Shown here piece by piece: positions 1-8,439 of a stretch of 64,000 nucleotides of DNA. Made by a program: the position numbers and the translations under genes. The notes beneath the pieces were generated by a model. It made no database searches. It saw only the letters and a program-made list of their open reading frames with translations, and was not told where the DNA came from. Numbering within the stretch: position 1 is the stretch's first letter; each line of letters opens with the position of its first letter. Origin of the DNA: Sunxiuqinia sp963678245 (GTDB taxonomy: Bacteria > Bacteroidota > Bacteroidia > Bacteroidales > Prolixibacteraceae); contig OZ223309.1 of assembly GCA_965140765.1 (NCBI GenBank), positions 1,612,001-1,676,000 of the forward strand, in the 5' to 3' direction.

Positions 1-820
1 TTTCGAGGTATTCCGCTACTTTATATACCTGAGAATTGGTTACAAAGATGCCTTGGATATTCTGGTCTTTTTTTAGTTCCTTTTCAATTTGAGCAAAGTA
101 GGTTTTTGAAGAGGTGTCGTTGATTTCAATGGTAATAATTTTTTTGCTTGTACCTCCATTTTGTTTGAAATAGTTGTAAAAACCTTTTTCGCGTTGAACC
201 AAATGGTTTTGATTGTCCATTTCGGTTGCAAAGTGTATAATTAGTATTGTCGAAGCAGCTGGTACCGAAAAGTCAAGAAGCTTTGCAGCTAGCGTCCCAC
301 TTTGGAATGAATTCTGGCCGATATAACTTAGTTTTTTACTTTCCTTAATATTTGAGTCAATAAAAACGAAAGGAATCTTTTTTGATTCAAGTTCTTTTAT
401 AAATGCCTTGGCTTCCCTTGAGAAAAAAGGAGCTAAAACAACGCCGTCATGATCGTTTTTTATAAGTTCGTTGGCTTTGCCTACGAAGGAGTTGGCATCA
501 TCTTGAGCAAATTTATAAATCTTGATCGCAATTCCGTATTGTTGAATTTCGTCGTACGCACGTCGCATTCCATTTAAAGGTTTGTTCCAGTATGCTTCGT
601 CTGCGGATGAATCTGGAATAAGAACAGCTAGCGAGTGTGTTCTTTTTGAAGCTAGAGCACTTGCCAAAATATTCGGGTGGTAGTCGAGTTCTTCAATGAT
701 TTTCATGATTTTCTCTTTCGTAGCTTTCGACACTTCGCCACGCTTATGAAGAACACGGTCTACGGTTCCAATCGAAACATTTGCTTTTTCGGCAATGTCT
801 TTTATTCTTATTCTTTTTAT
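1..820 (-). CDS. LacI-family transcriptional repressor (C-terminus cut by window edge)
   Basis: About 273 codons are visible and the frame stays open to the left edge. The N-terminus is a LacI-type helix-turn-helix (KDIAEKANVSIGTVDRVLH) followed by the hinge (ELDYHPNILASAL); the rest is a periplasmic-binding-protein-like effector domain. It is divergent from the hexuronate operon, so a uronate intermediate is the likely effector (inference). No ATG, GTG or TTG precedes the HTH in this frame, which opens after a TAG at 869-871. A Shine-Dalgarno-like AAGGAG lies at 854-859, and an ATG at 832-834 is in another frame and would need a -1 shift. The true start is therefore unsettled; homology begins near 820. 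Confidence 0.85.
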   Translation of the reverse strand, partial: MKRIRIKDIAEKANVSIGTVDRVLHKRGEVSKATKEKIMKIIEELDYHPNILASALASKRTHSLAVLIPDSSADEAYWNKPLNGMRRAYDEIQQYGIAIKIYKFAQDDANSFVGKANELIKNDHDGVVLAPFFSREAKAFIKELESKKIPFVFIDSNIKESKKLSYIGQNSFQSGTLAAKLLDFSVPAASTILIIHFATEMDNQNHLVQREKGFYNYFKQNGGTSKKIITIEINDTSSKTYFAQIEKELKKDQNIQGIFVTNSQVYKVAEYLE

Positions 821-884
821 TGGTTTGATGACATTTTGTATTAAGTTATTGAACTCCTTAAAACAAAACTATGCAATTTTTTTA

Positions 885-904
885 AATTTCGTGTGCGAAC
901 ACGG
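885..904. promoter_or_regulatory. Operator-like site 1 of the uronate LacI repressor
   Basis: AATTTCGTGTGCGAACACGG contains the near-palindrome CGTGT-GCGA-ACACG with a central CG, as in LacI-family operators. The same 20 bases recur at 975-994, both in the intergenic region between the divergent LacI gene and uxaE. Assignment to this repressor is by position only. Confidence 0.7.
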
Positions 905-974
905 AAAAAACTATTGTATAACATTTTTTGGCTGAATTTTGTTTTTTTGTATGGCCCAGAAGAATAAAAATTCT

Positions 975-994
975 AATTTCGTGTGCGAACACGG
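975..994. promoter_or_regulatory. Operator-like site 2 of the uronate LacI repressor
   Basis: Exact 20-base copy of the site at 885-904, 90 bp away, about 60 bp ahead of the uxaE start. Two identical sites spaced near eight to nine helical turns could allow looping by a tetrameric repressor (inference). Confidence 0.7.
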
Positions 995-1054
995 GGTAAA
1001 AACATGTTTGTCATGTCTTGGAGAGATTGATTGATAATTAAATAAATATATACC

Positions 1055-2302
1055 ATGGAATTAAGTAAGTACAGTTTTGGAGTGGGTGATCGTTTTTCTC
1101 ACCAAGGAGAAGCTCAGTTAAGAGCAATTGTTAAGGCTAATCAAGCTGGTGTTAATGTCAGTCCAGTATGGAATAAATCCAATCGGGAGCACAGCAATGT
1201 GAAGACCAAGCCGGACGATGTGCGAACCGAAGCTGATGCGGCGGTGAAAGCATTAGGGTATGGATTACCTTATTATGTAGATGCTGACCATATTAACTTA
1301 ACCACTGTGGCTCCGTTTGTGAAAGGTGCTGACTTTTTTACTCTTGATGTGGCCGGTTATATTGGCAACGAAAGCTCAAAAGAGTCAGTTGATGCTTTTT
1401 TGTCTTCTTGTGAAAAGTATAAAGGAGCTCTGAAGATTCCGGGTATCAAAGATGACATTCAGGTAGATGATAGTTTGCTGGCAAAAGTTGTTGAGAACTT
1501 TTTAGCCGCAACCGAAGAAGCTGCAGCTATTTATAAATACTTAGTTGAAAAGAAAGGACAGGGAAATTTCATTGCTGAGGTGTCTATGGATGAAGTTGAA
1601 AATCCACAAACTCCGGTTGAGTTATTCTTTATTCTGAAAATGTTGGCTGATAAAGGTGTGCCTGTTCAAACAATTGCGCCGAAATTTACCGGTCGCTTCA
1701 ACAAAGGAGTCGACTATGTTGGTGATTTAGATCAGTTTGCCAAGGAGTTTGAAGAGGACTTAATGGTGATTGCATATGCAGTTAAGGAATTCGGACTTCC
1801 TTCAGACCTTAAGTTGAGTGTGCACTCAGGTAGCGATAAGTTTTCAATTTATCCGATTATGGCCGACATTATCAAGAAGCATGATAAAGGCCTACACATA
1901 AAAACAGCAGGAACAACTTGGTTAGAAGAAGTTATTGGGTTAGCCCTGTCTGGAGGAGAGGCATTGGAGGCTGCAAAAGAAGTTTATGCGACAGCACTTG
2001 GACGTAAAGAGGAATTGTGCGCGCCCTACGCTGATGTGATAGATATTAAAGACAATGAGTTGCCAACGGTTGAAGAAGTAAATGGTTGGGATAGCGAAAA
2101 ATTTGCCAATACGTTACGCCATATTCCCGGACATGCCGATTACAATCCTAATTTCCGTCAGTTGATTCATGTCGGATATAAAGTGGCAGCAGAAATGGGA
2201 GAGCGTTACTACACTTTATTGGAAAATAATGCGGAGGTAATTGGAAACTGCGTAGAAGAAAATATTTTTGATCGTCATTTAAAAAGATTATTCAATTTGT
2301 AA
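1055..2302 (+). CDS. uxaE: D-tagaturonate epimerase (UxaE family)
   Basis: A 415-residue protein recognised as the tagaturonate/fructuronate epimerase family. UxaE converts D-tagaturonate, made from galacturonate by UxaC, into D-fructuronate, so both uronates can share one lower pathway. Conserved-looking blocks are YVDADHINL near residue 75 and LSVHSGSDKFSIYP near 260. The ATG at 1055 follows the two operator-like sites and begins the operon. uxaC starts 30 bp downstream. No fructuronate reductase (UxuB) or mannonate dehydratase (UxuA) gene is in the window, so those steps must be encoded elsewhere. Confidence 0.85.
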   Translation: MELSKYSFGVGDRFSHQGEAQLRAIVKANQAGVNVSPVWNKSNREHSNVKTKPDDVRTEADAAVKALGYGLPYYVDADHINLTTVAPFVKGADFFTLDVAGYIGNESSKESVDAFLSSCEKYKGALKIPGIKDDIQVDDSLLAKVVENFLAATEEAAAIYKYLVEKKGQGNFIAEVSMDEVENPQTPVELFFILKMLADKGVPVQTIAPKFTGRFNKGVDYVGDLDQFAKEFEEDLMVIAYAVKEFGLPSDLKLSVHSGSDKFSIYPIMADIIKKHDKGLHIKTAGTTWLEEVIGLALSGGEALEAAKEVYATALGRKEELCAPYADVIDIKDNELPTVEEVNGWDSEKFANTLRHIPGHADYNPNFRQLIHVGYKVAAEMGERYYTLLENNAEVIGNCVEENIFDRHLKRLFNL

Positions 2303-2332
2303 ATTCATAGAAAAATAAAAAACCGAGTATTG

Positions 2333-3733
2333 ATGAAGAAGTTTATGGATGAGAACTTTCTGTTGCAAACAGAAACTGCTCAGAAACTGTATCACGAACA
2401 TGCGGCTAAAATGCCGATTTTTGACTATCACTGTCACATTTCGCCCAAAGAAATAGCCGAAGATAAAACATTTGATAACATAACTCAGATCTGGTTGTAT
2501 GGCGATCATTATAAGTGGCGCGCTATGCGAACGAATGGTGTTGACGAACGCTATTGTACCGGAGATGCCAGCGACTGGGAGAAATTTGAAAAATGGGCAG
2601 AGACGGTGCCTCACACCTTGAGAAATCCACTGTACCACTGGACTCATTTAGAGTTGAAGAAGTTTTTTGGAATAGACAAGGTTCTTAGTCCAGACACCGC
2701 TAAGGAGATTTGGGATGAGTGTAATGCCAAATTAACATCTGGTAGTTACTCCTGCCGCGATATTATTCGTATGGCGAATGTCGACACAATTTGCACAACT
2801 GATGACCCTGTTGATAACCTGGAGCATCACCGCGCAATTAAAGAAAGTGGTTTTGAAGTAAAAGTATTACCAGCTTGGCGTCCTGATAAAGCGATGATGG
2901 TTGAAGATAAAGATTTCTTCAACGATTACGTTGATCAGTTAGCTGAAGCTGCAAATGTAGAGATTGATAGTTTCGATGCTTTTATGGTTGCCTTGGATAA
3001 GCGTCATCAATTTTTTCATGATAATGGTTGTCGATTGTCTGACCATGGCTTGGATACCGCTTTTGCAGAAGATTATTCAGAGGATGAGATTAATGCAATT
3101 TTTGACAAAATTCGTTCTCTGAAAAACCTGTCTGCGATTGAAATCCTGAAATTTAAATCGTGCATGTTATACGAATTTGGAATCATGGATAATTCGCGCG
3201 GATGGACGCAGCAATTCCATATTGGAGCACAACGAAATAATAATACACGCTTGTTTAACAAGCTAGGGCCAGATACAGGATTCGACTCGATAGGAGATGT
3301 TCCGGTAGCTGCTCCGCTAGCGAAATTATTGAATCGTTTAGATTTGGAAGATAAATTAAGCAAAACTATTCTATACAATCTGAATCCTCGCGATAATGAA
3401 CTGTATGCGACAATGATTGGAAATTTCCAGGATGGATCGGTTCCCGGAAAAATGCAATATGGTTCAGGGTGGTGGTTTTTGGATCAGAAAGATGGTATGA
3501 AAAAGCAAATGAATGCGCTTTCGAACCTTGGACTATTGAGCCGCTTCGTTGGAATGTTAACAGATTCACGCAGCTTTTTATCGTATACACGTCACGAATA
3601 TTTCCGCAGAACACTATGTAATCTGCTTGGGAATGATGTTGAGAATGGTGAAATTCCAGCAAATATGGAGCTATTGGGTGAGATGGTTGAGAATATTTGT
3701 TACAACAATGCAAAAAGCTATTTTAATTTTTAA
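2333..3733 (+). CDS. uxaC: Glucuronate/galacturonate isomerase
   Basis: A 466-residue uronate isomerase of the amidohydrolase fold. It isomerises D-glucuronate to D-fructuronate and D-galacturonate to D-tagaturonate in the cytoplasm. The metal-binding HxH motif is H33-C-H35 in IFDYHCHISPKEIAED, and the family block TTDDPVDNLEHH lies near residue 160. I chose the ATG at 2333; a TTG directly before it would add one residue. It lies 30 bp after uxaE. A 10-bp inverted repeat and a second promoter separate it from kdgK, suggesting a partial internal boundary in the operon. Confidence 0.95.
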   Translation: MKKFMDENFLLQTETAQKLYHEHAAKMPIFDYHCHISPKEIAEDKTFDNITQIWLYGDHYKWRAMRTNGVDERYCTGDASDWEKFEKWAETVPHTLRNPLYHWTHLELKKFFGIDKVLSPDTAKEIWDECNAKLTSGSYSCRDIIRMANVDTICTTDDPVDNLEHHRAIKESGFEVKVLPAWRPDKAMMVEDKDFFNDYVDQLAEAANVEIDSFDAFMVALDKRHQFFHDNGCRLSDHGLDTAFAEDYSEDEINAIFDKIRSLKNLSAIEILKFKSCMLYEFGIMDNSRGWTQQFHIGAQRNNNTRLFNKLGPDTGFDSIGDVPVAAPLAKLLNRLDLEDKLSKTILYNLNPRDNELYATMIGNFQDGSVPGKMQYGSGWWFLDQKDGMKKQMNALSNLGLLSRFVGMLTDSRSFLSYTRHEYFRRTLCNLLGNDVENGEIPANMELLGEMVENICYNNAKSYFNF

Positions 3734-3741
3734 TGAAATTC

Positions 3742-3795
3742 ACACATTTCGGAACAAGAAAGATACTATTTGTATTGATTCTTTTCGAAATGTGT
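3742..3795 (+). repeat. Inverted repeat between uxaC and kdgK
   Basis: ACACATTTCG (3742-3751) pairs perfectly with CGAAATGTGT (3786-3795) around a 34-base loop and is followed by a T-rich run. It may act as a weak terminator or processing site after uxaC. Confidence 0.45.
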
Positions 3796-3817
3796 TTTAT
3801 TTTTGCAATCGATTGCA
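3775..3817 (+). promoter_or_regulatory. Internal promoter with overlapping LacI-type palindrome before kdgK
   Basis: A Bacteroidota-type -7 box TATTTTTG (3798-3805) sits 20 bp after a TTG (3775-3777). Overlapping its end is the perfect 14-bp palindrome TGCAATCGATTGCA (3804-3817), centred on CG like LacI-family operators. A repressor bound there would block this promoter. The sequence differs from the paired sites at 885 and 975, so a second LacI-type regulator may act here (inference). Confidence 0.6.
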
Positions 3818-3842
3818 CAAAGAAATTAAAGTTAATTAAAAG

Positions 3843-4880
3843 ATGAATAAAAAAGTTGTAACGTTTGGAGAGATCATGTTGCGCTTAGCAACTCCAGGGT
3901 ATTTAAGGTTTAATCAGGCTGACAGTCTGAACGCCACTTTTGGTGGTGGAGAAGCTAATGTAGCCGTTTCGTTGGCTAACTACGGTATTCCTGTTGATTT
4001 TGTAACTCGTCTTCCTAAAAATGACATAGCCCGCGCCTGTAAAATGGATTTGAGAGGATATGGAGTAGGAGTAGACAAGATTATTGAAGGTGGAGACCGT
4101 GTAGGTATTTACTTCCTTGAAACTGGTGCGGTAAGCCGCGGTAGTAAAGTCGTTTATGACCGTGCCCATTCTGCGATTTCTGAAATTAAGCCAGGAATGA
4201 TTGATTGGGATGAAGTATTTGAAGGAGCAGGCTGGTTTCACTGGACTGGTATCACTCCAGCAATCTCACAAGGCGCTGCCGATGCTTGTTTGGAAGCTAT
4301 TCAGAAAGCAAATGAAAAAGGGATCACGGTATCATGTGATTTGAACTACCGCAAAAACTTGTGGAAATATGGTAAATCATGTGGCGAAGTAATGCCAGCA
4401 TTGGTTGCCGGAACCGATGTGATTTTAGGTAACGAAGAAGATGCTGCTATGGCTTTGGATATCCATCCTGAAGGAGTAGATGTAACAGGTGGTCATGTTG
4501 AAGGAGCTGCTTATGAATCAGTTTCGAAACAAATTATGGCTAAATTCCCTCGCTGTAAAAAGGTAATTACAACTTTGCGTGGTTCAATCAATGCAAATCA
4601 CAACAGCTGGGCTGGTGTACTTTGGGATGGCAAGAAGCTATTCGAATCTCGTCAGTACCAGATTACTCACATTGTTGACCGTGTTGGTGGTGGTGATTCT
4701 TTTATGGGTGGTTTAATTTACGGATTATTGACTTATCCGGACGATGATCAGAATGCACTGGAATTTGCAGTAGCTGCTTCTTGTTTGAAGCACACGATCT
4801 ATGGCGATTACAACCAAGCTACACTAGAAGAAGTAGAGAAATTAATGGGTGGCGATGCGTCAGGACGTGTTGCTCGTTAA
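3843..4880 (+). CDS. kdgK: 2-keto-3-deoxygluconate kinase (PfkB family)
   Basis: A 345-residue PfkB-family sugar kinase. In this operon it should phosphorylate 2-keto-3-deoxygluconate to KDPG with ATP. Family signatures are the N-terminal GGGEANVAVSLANYG near residue 37 and the C-terminal VGGGDSFMGG, whose D285 is the expected catalytic base. The specific substrate is inferred from the neighbours UxaC, UxaE and KDPG aldolase. It sits 25 bp downstream of its own likely promoter and palindromic operator. An 88-bp gap with a small hairpin separates it from kdgA. Confidence 0.9.
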   Translation: MNKKVVTFGEIMLRLATPGYLRFNQADSLNATFGGGEANVAVSLANYGIPVDFVTRLPKNDIARACKMDLRGYGVGVDKIIEGGDRVGIYFLETGAVSRGSKVVYDRAHSAISEIKPGMIDWDEVFEGAGWFHWTGITPAISQGAADACLEAIQKANEKGITVSCDLNYRKNLWKYGKSCGEVMPALVAGTDVILGNEEDAAMALDIHPEGVDVTGGHVEGAAYESVSKQIMAKFPRCKKVITTLRGSINANHNSWAGVLWDGKKLFESRQYQITHIVDRVGGGDSFMGGLIYGLLTYPDDDQNALEFAVAASCLKHTIYGDYNQATLEEVEKLMGGDASGRVAR

Positions 4881-4911
4881 GTTATAAAATAGTTGATAAT
4901 GAATGATGGGG

Positions 4912-4936
4912 TTCAGAAGTCTTTATACTTCTGGAT
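4912..4936 (+). repeat. Small hairpin between kdgK and kdgA
   Basis: CAGAAGT-CTTTAT-ACTTCTG (4914-4933) forms a perfect 7-bp stem with a 6-base loop, and wobble pairs extend it on both sides. No T-run follows, so it is more likely an mRNA processing or stability element than a terminator. Confidence 0.4.
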
Positions 4937-4968
4937 TCCATAATTCTTTTTAATACAGACATAAAAAA

Positions 4969-5637
4969 ATGGCTAGATTTTCGAGAATACAAGTAGCGCA
5001 AGTGATGAAAGAAACTGGTATTGTCCCAGTATTTTATCACGCTGATGTTGAATTGTGTAAACAAGTTATTAAAGCTTGTTACGATGGTGGAATTCGGGTG
5101 TTCGAATTTACGAACCGTGGTGATTTTGCTGCTGAGGTTTTTGGTGAATTAACAAAATGGTCGGCTAAAGAATGCCCTGAAATGATCATGGGAGTTGGTT
5201 CAATTATCGATGAGGCAACTACTGCATTGTATATTTCTATTGGTGCAAACTTTATTGTTTCTCCGTTGATTGACGAAGGAATGGCAAAAGTTTGTAACAA
5301 ACGTAAAATTGCCTGGAGCCCAGGTTGTGGATCAGTAACTGAAATTGGCCGTGCGCACGAGTTCGGTTGCGAAGTCGTAAAAATATTCCCTGGTTCTTCG
5401 GTTGGCGGACCTGAGTTTGTTAAAGGTGTGATGGGGCCAATGCCATATGCAAGCATTATGCCTACTGGAGGGGTTTCTCCGGATGAAGAAAACCTGACTA
5501 GCTGGTTTAAAGCTGGTGTGCATTGTGTAGGAATGGGGTCACAGTTATTTCCTAAAGATGTGTTAGCAAAAAAAGATTTTTCCTATATTTCGACGAAATG
5601 TAAAGAGGCTATTAGTATCGTTGGAAAATTACGCTAA
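4969..5637 (+). CDS. kdgA: KDPG / 4-hydroxy-2-oxoglutarate aldolase
   Basis: A 222-residue class I aldolase (TIM barrel) that cleaves 2-keto-3-deoxy-6-phosphogluconate to pyruvate and glyceraldehyde 3-phosphate, the last step of this pathway. The Schiff-base lysine is K138 in EVVKIFPG and the general acid/base glutamate is E46 in RVFEFTNRG. The phosphate-binding tail MPTGGVSPDEEN is present. The length fits the family (about 210-225). The ATG at 4969 is preceded by an A-rich leader, usual in this genome. Known synonym: eda. Confidence 0.93.
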   Translation: MARFSRIQVAQVMKETGIVPVFYHADVELCKQVIKACYDGGIRVFEFTNRGDFAAEVFGELTKWSAKECPEMIMGVGSIIDEATTALYISIGANFIVSPLIDEGMAKVCNKRKIAWSPGCGSVTEIGRAHEFGCEVVKIFPGSSVGGPEFVKGVMGPMPYASIMPTGGVSPDEENLTSWFKAGVHCVGMGSQLFPKDVLAKKDFSYISTKCKEAISIVGKLR

Positions 5638-5681
5638 GTTGGCTGCAAATTAATTAAACCAATAAATAAAAGTTTTTTATT

Positions 5682-7232
5682 ATGTCGTTAAATCAAGTTA
5701 CAGAGAAAGTGTCCAAATACCGGTGGACGATTGTGGCTATGTTGTTTATGGCAACTACTGTAAACTACTTAGACCGCCAGGTACTATCGTTAACCTGGAA
5801 AGATTTTATTGCTCCGGAGTTCCACTGGACAGATAATGATTATGGAACGATCACTGCATGGTTCTCTGCATTCTATGCTATTGGCCTTTTGTTTGCTGGT
5901 CGATTTGTCGATTGGTTAGATACCAAAAAAGGATATATGTGGGCCATCGGCATTTGGTCGGTTGGAGCTGTTTTACACGCATTTTGTGGAATTGCTACCT
6001 CCGGAATAGTTTCTGGCCATTGGTTGGTAGGCTTTGGAGAAGCACGTGAACACATTGAACAATTTATTAATACAACTGGTGATATTGCCAGAGTATTAAA
6101 TGTGAGTGTTGTACTCTTTATTTTTGCTCGTTTAGTATTGGCAATCGGAGAGGCAGGTAACTTCCCAGCTGCGATTAAAACAACTGCTGAATATTTCCCC
6201 AAAAAAGACCGCGCTTATGCGACATCTATTTTTAACGCTGGAGCAACAGTCGGTGCGTTAGCTGCGCCTGTTACTATTCCATTATTGGCGAAACATTTTG
6301 GATGGGAAGCTGCTTTTATTGTGATTGGTGGTCTCGGTTTTATATGGATGGGATGGTGGCAGTTTGGTTATGCTAAGCCGGATAAGCATCCTAAAGTGAA
6401 TAAAGCTGAGTTGGAATATATTAACTTAGATGATGATGATCCGGATGCAGGAAAAACGGATGAAGAGATTGCTGCTAAAGGTAAGAAGATGAGCATGATT
6501 AAACTGTTGAAATACAGACAAACATGGGCTTTCGCTTTTGGTAAATTTATGACTGATGGTGTGTGGTGGTTCTATTTGTTTTGGACTCCGGCATACTTGA
6601 GCTCGGTATATGGAATGGAAACTTCTGATACGGCAGCACAATTAGCTCTGTTTGTTCTATATGCAATTACACTATTTTCAATTATTGGTGGTTGGTTACC
6701 CACTTACTTTGTTGAAAACAAAGGAATGCATCCTTACGCAGGCCGAATGAAAGCAATGTTGATTTTTGCCTTTTTCCCATTGTTAGCTGTATTTGCGCAA
6801 CCGTTGGGACACTTAACATACTGGTTTCCGGTTATTATTATTGGTATAGCAGGTGCTGCACACCAAGCGTGGTCTGCAAATATCTTTACCACCGTGAGTG
6901 ATATGTTTCCTAAAGCTGCAGTAGCAACAGTTACTGGTATTGGTGGGTTAGCTGGTGGCTTAGGATCAGTATTAATTAATAAAGGTTCGGGGTTATTATT
7001 CGACTTCTCGAGAGGATCAACTATGGTGCTTGATCTGGAAGTACCAATGACCAGAGATTTATTTGAGAGTGGTTCTCAATTTGTCAGAGAACCGATGAAC
7101 TTCCTCGGATATGTGGGGATTGAAGCTGGTTATTTTATTATTTTCGGAATATGTGCTATTGCTTACCTCATTGGCTGGGTCGTAATGAAATCTTTGGTAC
7201 CAAAATACAAACCTATTACGAATTTGGATTAG
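5682..7232 (+). CDS. exuT: ExuT-like hexuronate MFS transporter
   Basis: A 516-residue major facilitator of the anion:cation symporter group, with NYLDRQVLS at the end of TM1 and RLVLAIGEAGNFPAA in TM4. It is last in the uronate operon, so hexuronate uptake across the inner membrane is the likely role. It is longer than E. coli ExuT (about 430-470): residues about 105-142 form an extra segment (SGHWLVGFGEAREHIEQF) between TM3 and TM4, and an acidic loop NLDDDDPDAGKTDEE lies near residue 247. Whether the substrate is monomeric uronate or a short oligomer cannot be told from sequence. Confidence 0.85.
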   Translation: MSLNQVTEKVSKYRWTIVAMLFMATTVNYLDRQVLSLTWKDFIAPEFHWTDNDYGTITAWFSAFYAIGLLFAGRFVDWLDTKKGYMWAIGIWSVGAVLHAFCGIATSGIVSGHWLVGFGEAREHIEQFINTTGDIARVLNVSVVLFIFARLVLAIGEAGNFPAAIKTTAEYFPKKDRAYATSIFNAGATVGALAAPVTIPLLAKHFGWEAAFIVIGGLGFIWMGWWQFGYAKPDKHPKVNKAELEYINLDDDDPDAGKTDEEIAAKGKKMSMIKLLKYRQTWAFAFGKFMTDGVWWFYLFWTPAYLSSVYGMETSDTAAQLALFVLYAITLFSIIGGWLPTYFVENKGMHPYAGRMKAMLIFAFFPLLAVFAQPLGHLTYWFPVIIIGIAGAAHQAWSANIFTTVSDMFPKAAVATVTGIGGLAGGLGSVLINKGSGLLFDFSRGSTMVLDLEVPMTRDLFESGSQFVREPMNFLGYVGIEAGYFIIFGICAIAYLIGWVVMKSLVPKYKPITNLD

Positions 7233-7293
7233 TTCTAAATTCATAAAATTTTGAAAGGCTCTTAATAAAAGCTTCCAAAGTTTATAAGAATAG

Positions 7294-7327
7294 AAAGAGA
7301 GTGGCTACTTGTAGTTGCTCTCTTTTT
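7294..7327 (+). terminator. Rho-independent terminator of the uronate operon
   Basis: AAAGAGAG (7294-7301) pairs with CTCTCTTT (7318-7325), with an inner GCTAC/GTAGT stem and a T-run following. It lies 62 bp after the transporter stop. Confidence 0.85.
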
Positions 7328-7389
7328 GTATTATGCTTGTCAGTCGCTGAAATAGGGTTGCAAAAAAAAGTTATCAAGAGGATTTCTGT

Positions 7390-7397
7390 TACCTTTG
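7390..7397 (+). promoter_or_regulatory. -7 promoter box (TACCTTTG)
   Basis: Matches the Bacteroidota -7 consensus TAnnTTTG, lies just after the terminator of the previous operon and 53 bp before the ATG at 7451. No well-spaced -33 box is clear. Confidence 0.5.
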
Positions 7398-7450
7398 CAC
7401 CTTCAAAAAACAAGTCGTTGGTTTACGATATATTAAAAGTAGAATTAGGT

Positions 7451-8407
7451 ATGCGAAATAGAATTACAGAACTGTTCGGGATAAAATATCCTGTTATATC
7501 TGGCGGGATGGTTTGGTGCAGTGGATGGAAACTAGCAGCGGCTGTCAGTAATAACGGTGGACTTGGATTGATTGGTTCCGGTTCAATGCACCCAGAAACA
7601 TTACTCGAACACATTCAGAAGATCAAAAAAGCTACCAATAAGCCTTTTGGCGTAAATGTTCCTCTGTTATATCCGCAGATCGATGAGATTATGAAAATCA
7701 TTGTTGCAGAGAAAGTGCCTATCGTTTTCACCTCGGCAGGAAGTCCAAAAAAATGGACCGGATTTTTGAAGGAACAAGGCATAATTGTAGCTCACGTTAT
7801 CGCCAGTTCGTACTTCGCAAAAAAGTGCGAAGAGGCCGGGGTTGATGCTATTGTAGCCGAAGGATTTGAAGCTGGCGGACATAATGGTCGCGAGGAAACA
7901 ACCACCATGACCCTAATCCCATCGGTGCGAAAAGCCACTTCGCTACCCGTAATGGCAGCCGGAGGTATTGGCAGTGGTGAAGCGATGTTAGCAGCGATGG
8001 CACTCGGTGCAGATGGAGTTCAGGTTGGAAGTCGGTTCGCACTTACTCAGGAGTCATCGGCTCACGATAACTTTAAGAAGTTAGTTGCCGAATTGGGCGA
8101 AGGGGCGACAAAACTATCGCTTAAAAAACTGGCGCCAGTTCGACTGATTAAAAATGATTTTTTTAAGCAGGTTGCTGAAGCTGAGTTGCGAGGTGCTGAT
8201 GCCGGAGAGCTCAGTATTTTACTTGGTAAAGGACGAGCAAAACGGGGAATGTTTGAAGGTGACCTAGAGCAAGGTGAGCTCGAAATAGGGCAGGTTGTAG
8301 CACAATTTGAAGATATTCCATCGGCCGGAGAAGTGATGACCCGCTTGATTGCGGAATATGAACAAGTACGAACAGAGCTTGTTGAAGGTGCTAGTTTCAA
8401 TTTTTAA
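7451..8407 (+). CDS. NAD(P)H-dependent flavin oxidoreductase / nitronate monooxygenase family
   Basis: A 318-residue FMN-binding TIM barrel of the 2-nitropropane dioxygenase/enoyl-reductase FabK-like family. It has the N-terminal GIKYPVISGGMVWCSGWKL, the FMN loop EGFEAGGHNG with its histidine, and the phosphate-binding AAGGIGSGEAMLAAMALGADGVQVGSRF. A GTG at 7301 in frame would start inside the terminator stem, so the ATG at 7451 after the -7 box was chosen. Nitronate monooxygenase or FabK-type activity cannot be separated by eye. It is followed at 32 bp by the M16 peptidase pair, probably in one transcript. Confidence 0.85.
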   Translation: MRNRITELFGIKYPVISGGMVWCSGWKLAAAVSNNGGLGLIGSGSMHPETLLEHIQKIKKATNKPFGVNVPLLYPQIDEIMKIIVAEKVPIVFTSAGSPKKWTGFLKEQGIIVAHVIASSYFAKKCEEAGVDAIVAEGFEAGGHNGREETTTMTLIPSVRKATSLPVMAAGGIGSGEAMLAAMALGADGVQVGSRFALTQESSAHDNFKKLVAELGEGATKLSLKKLAPVRLIKNDFFKQVAEAELRGADAGELSILLGKGRAKRGMFEGDLEQGELEIGQVVAQFEDIPSAGEVMTRLIAEYEQVRTELVEGASFNF

Positions 8408-8439
8408 AAATCAATTCAAAAAAATACTAGTAAATTTAT

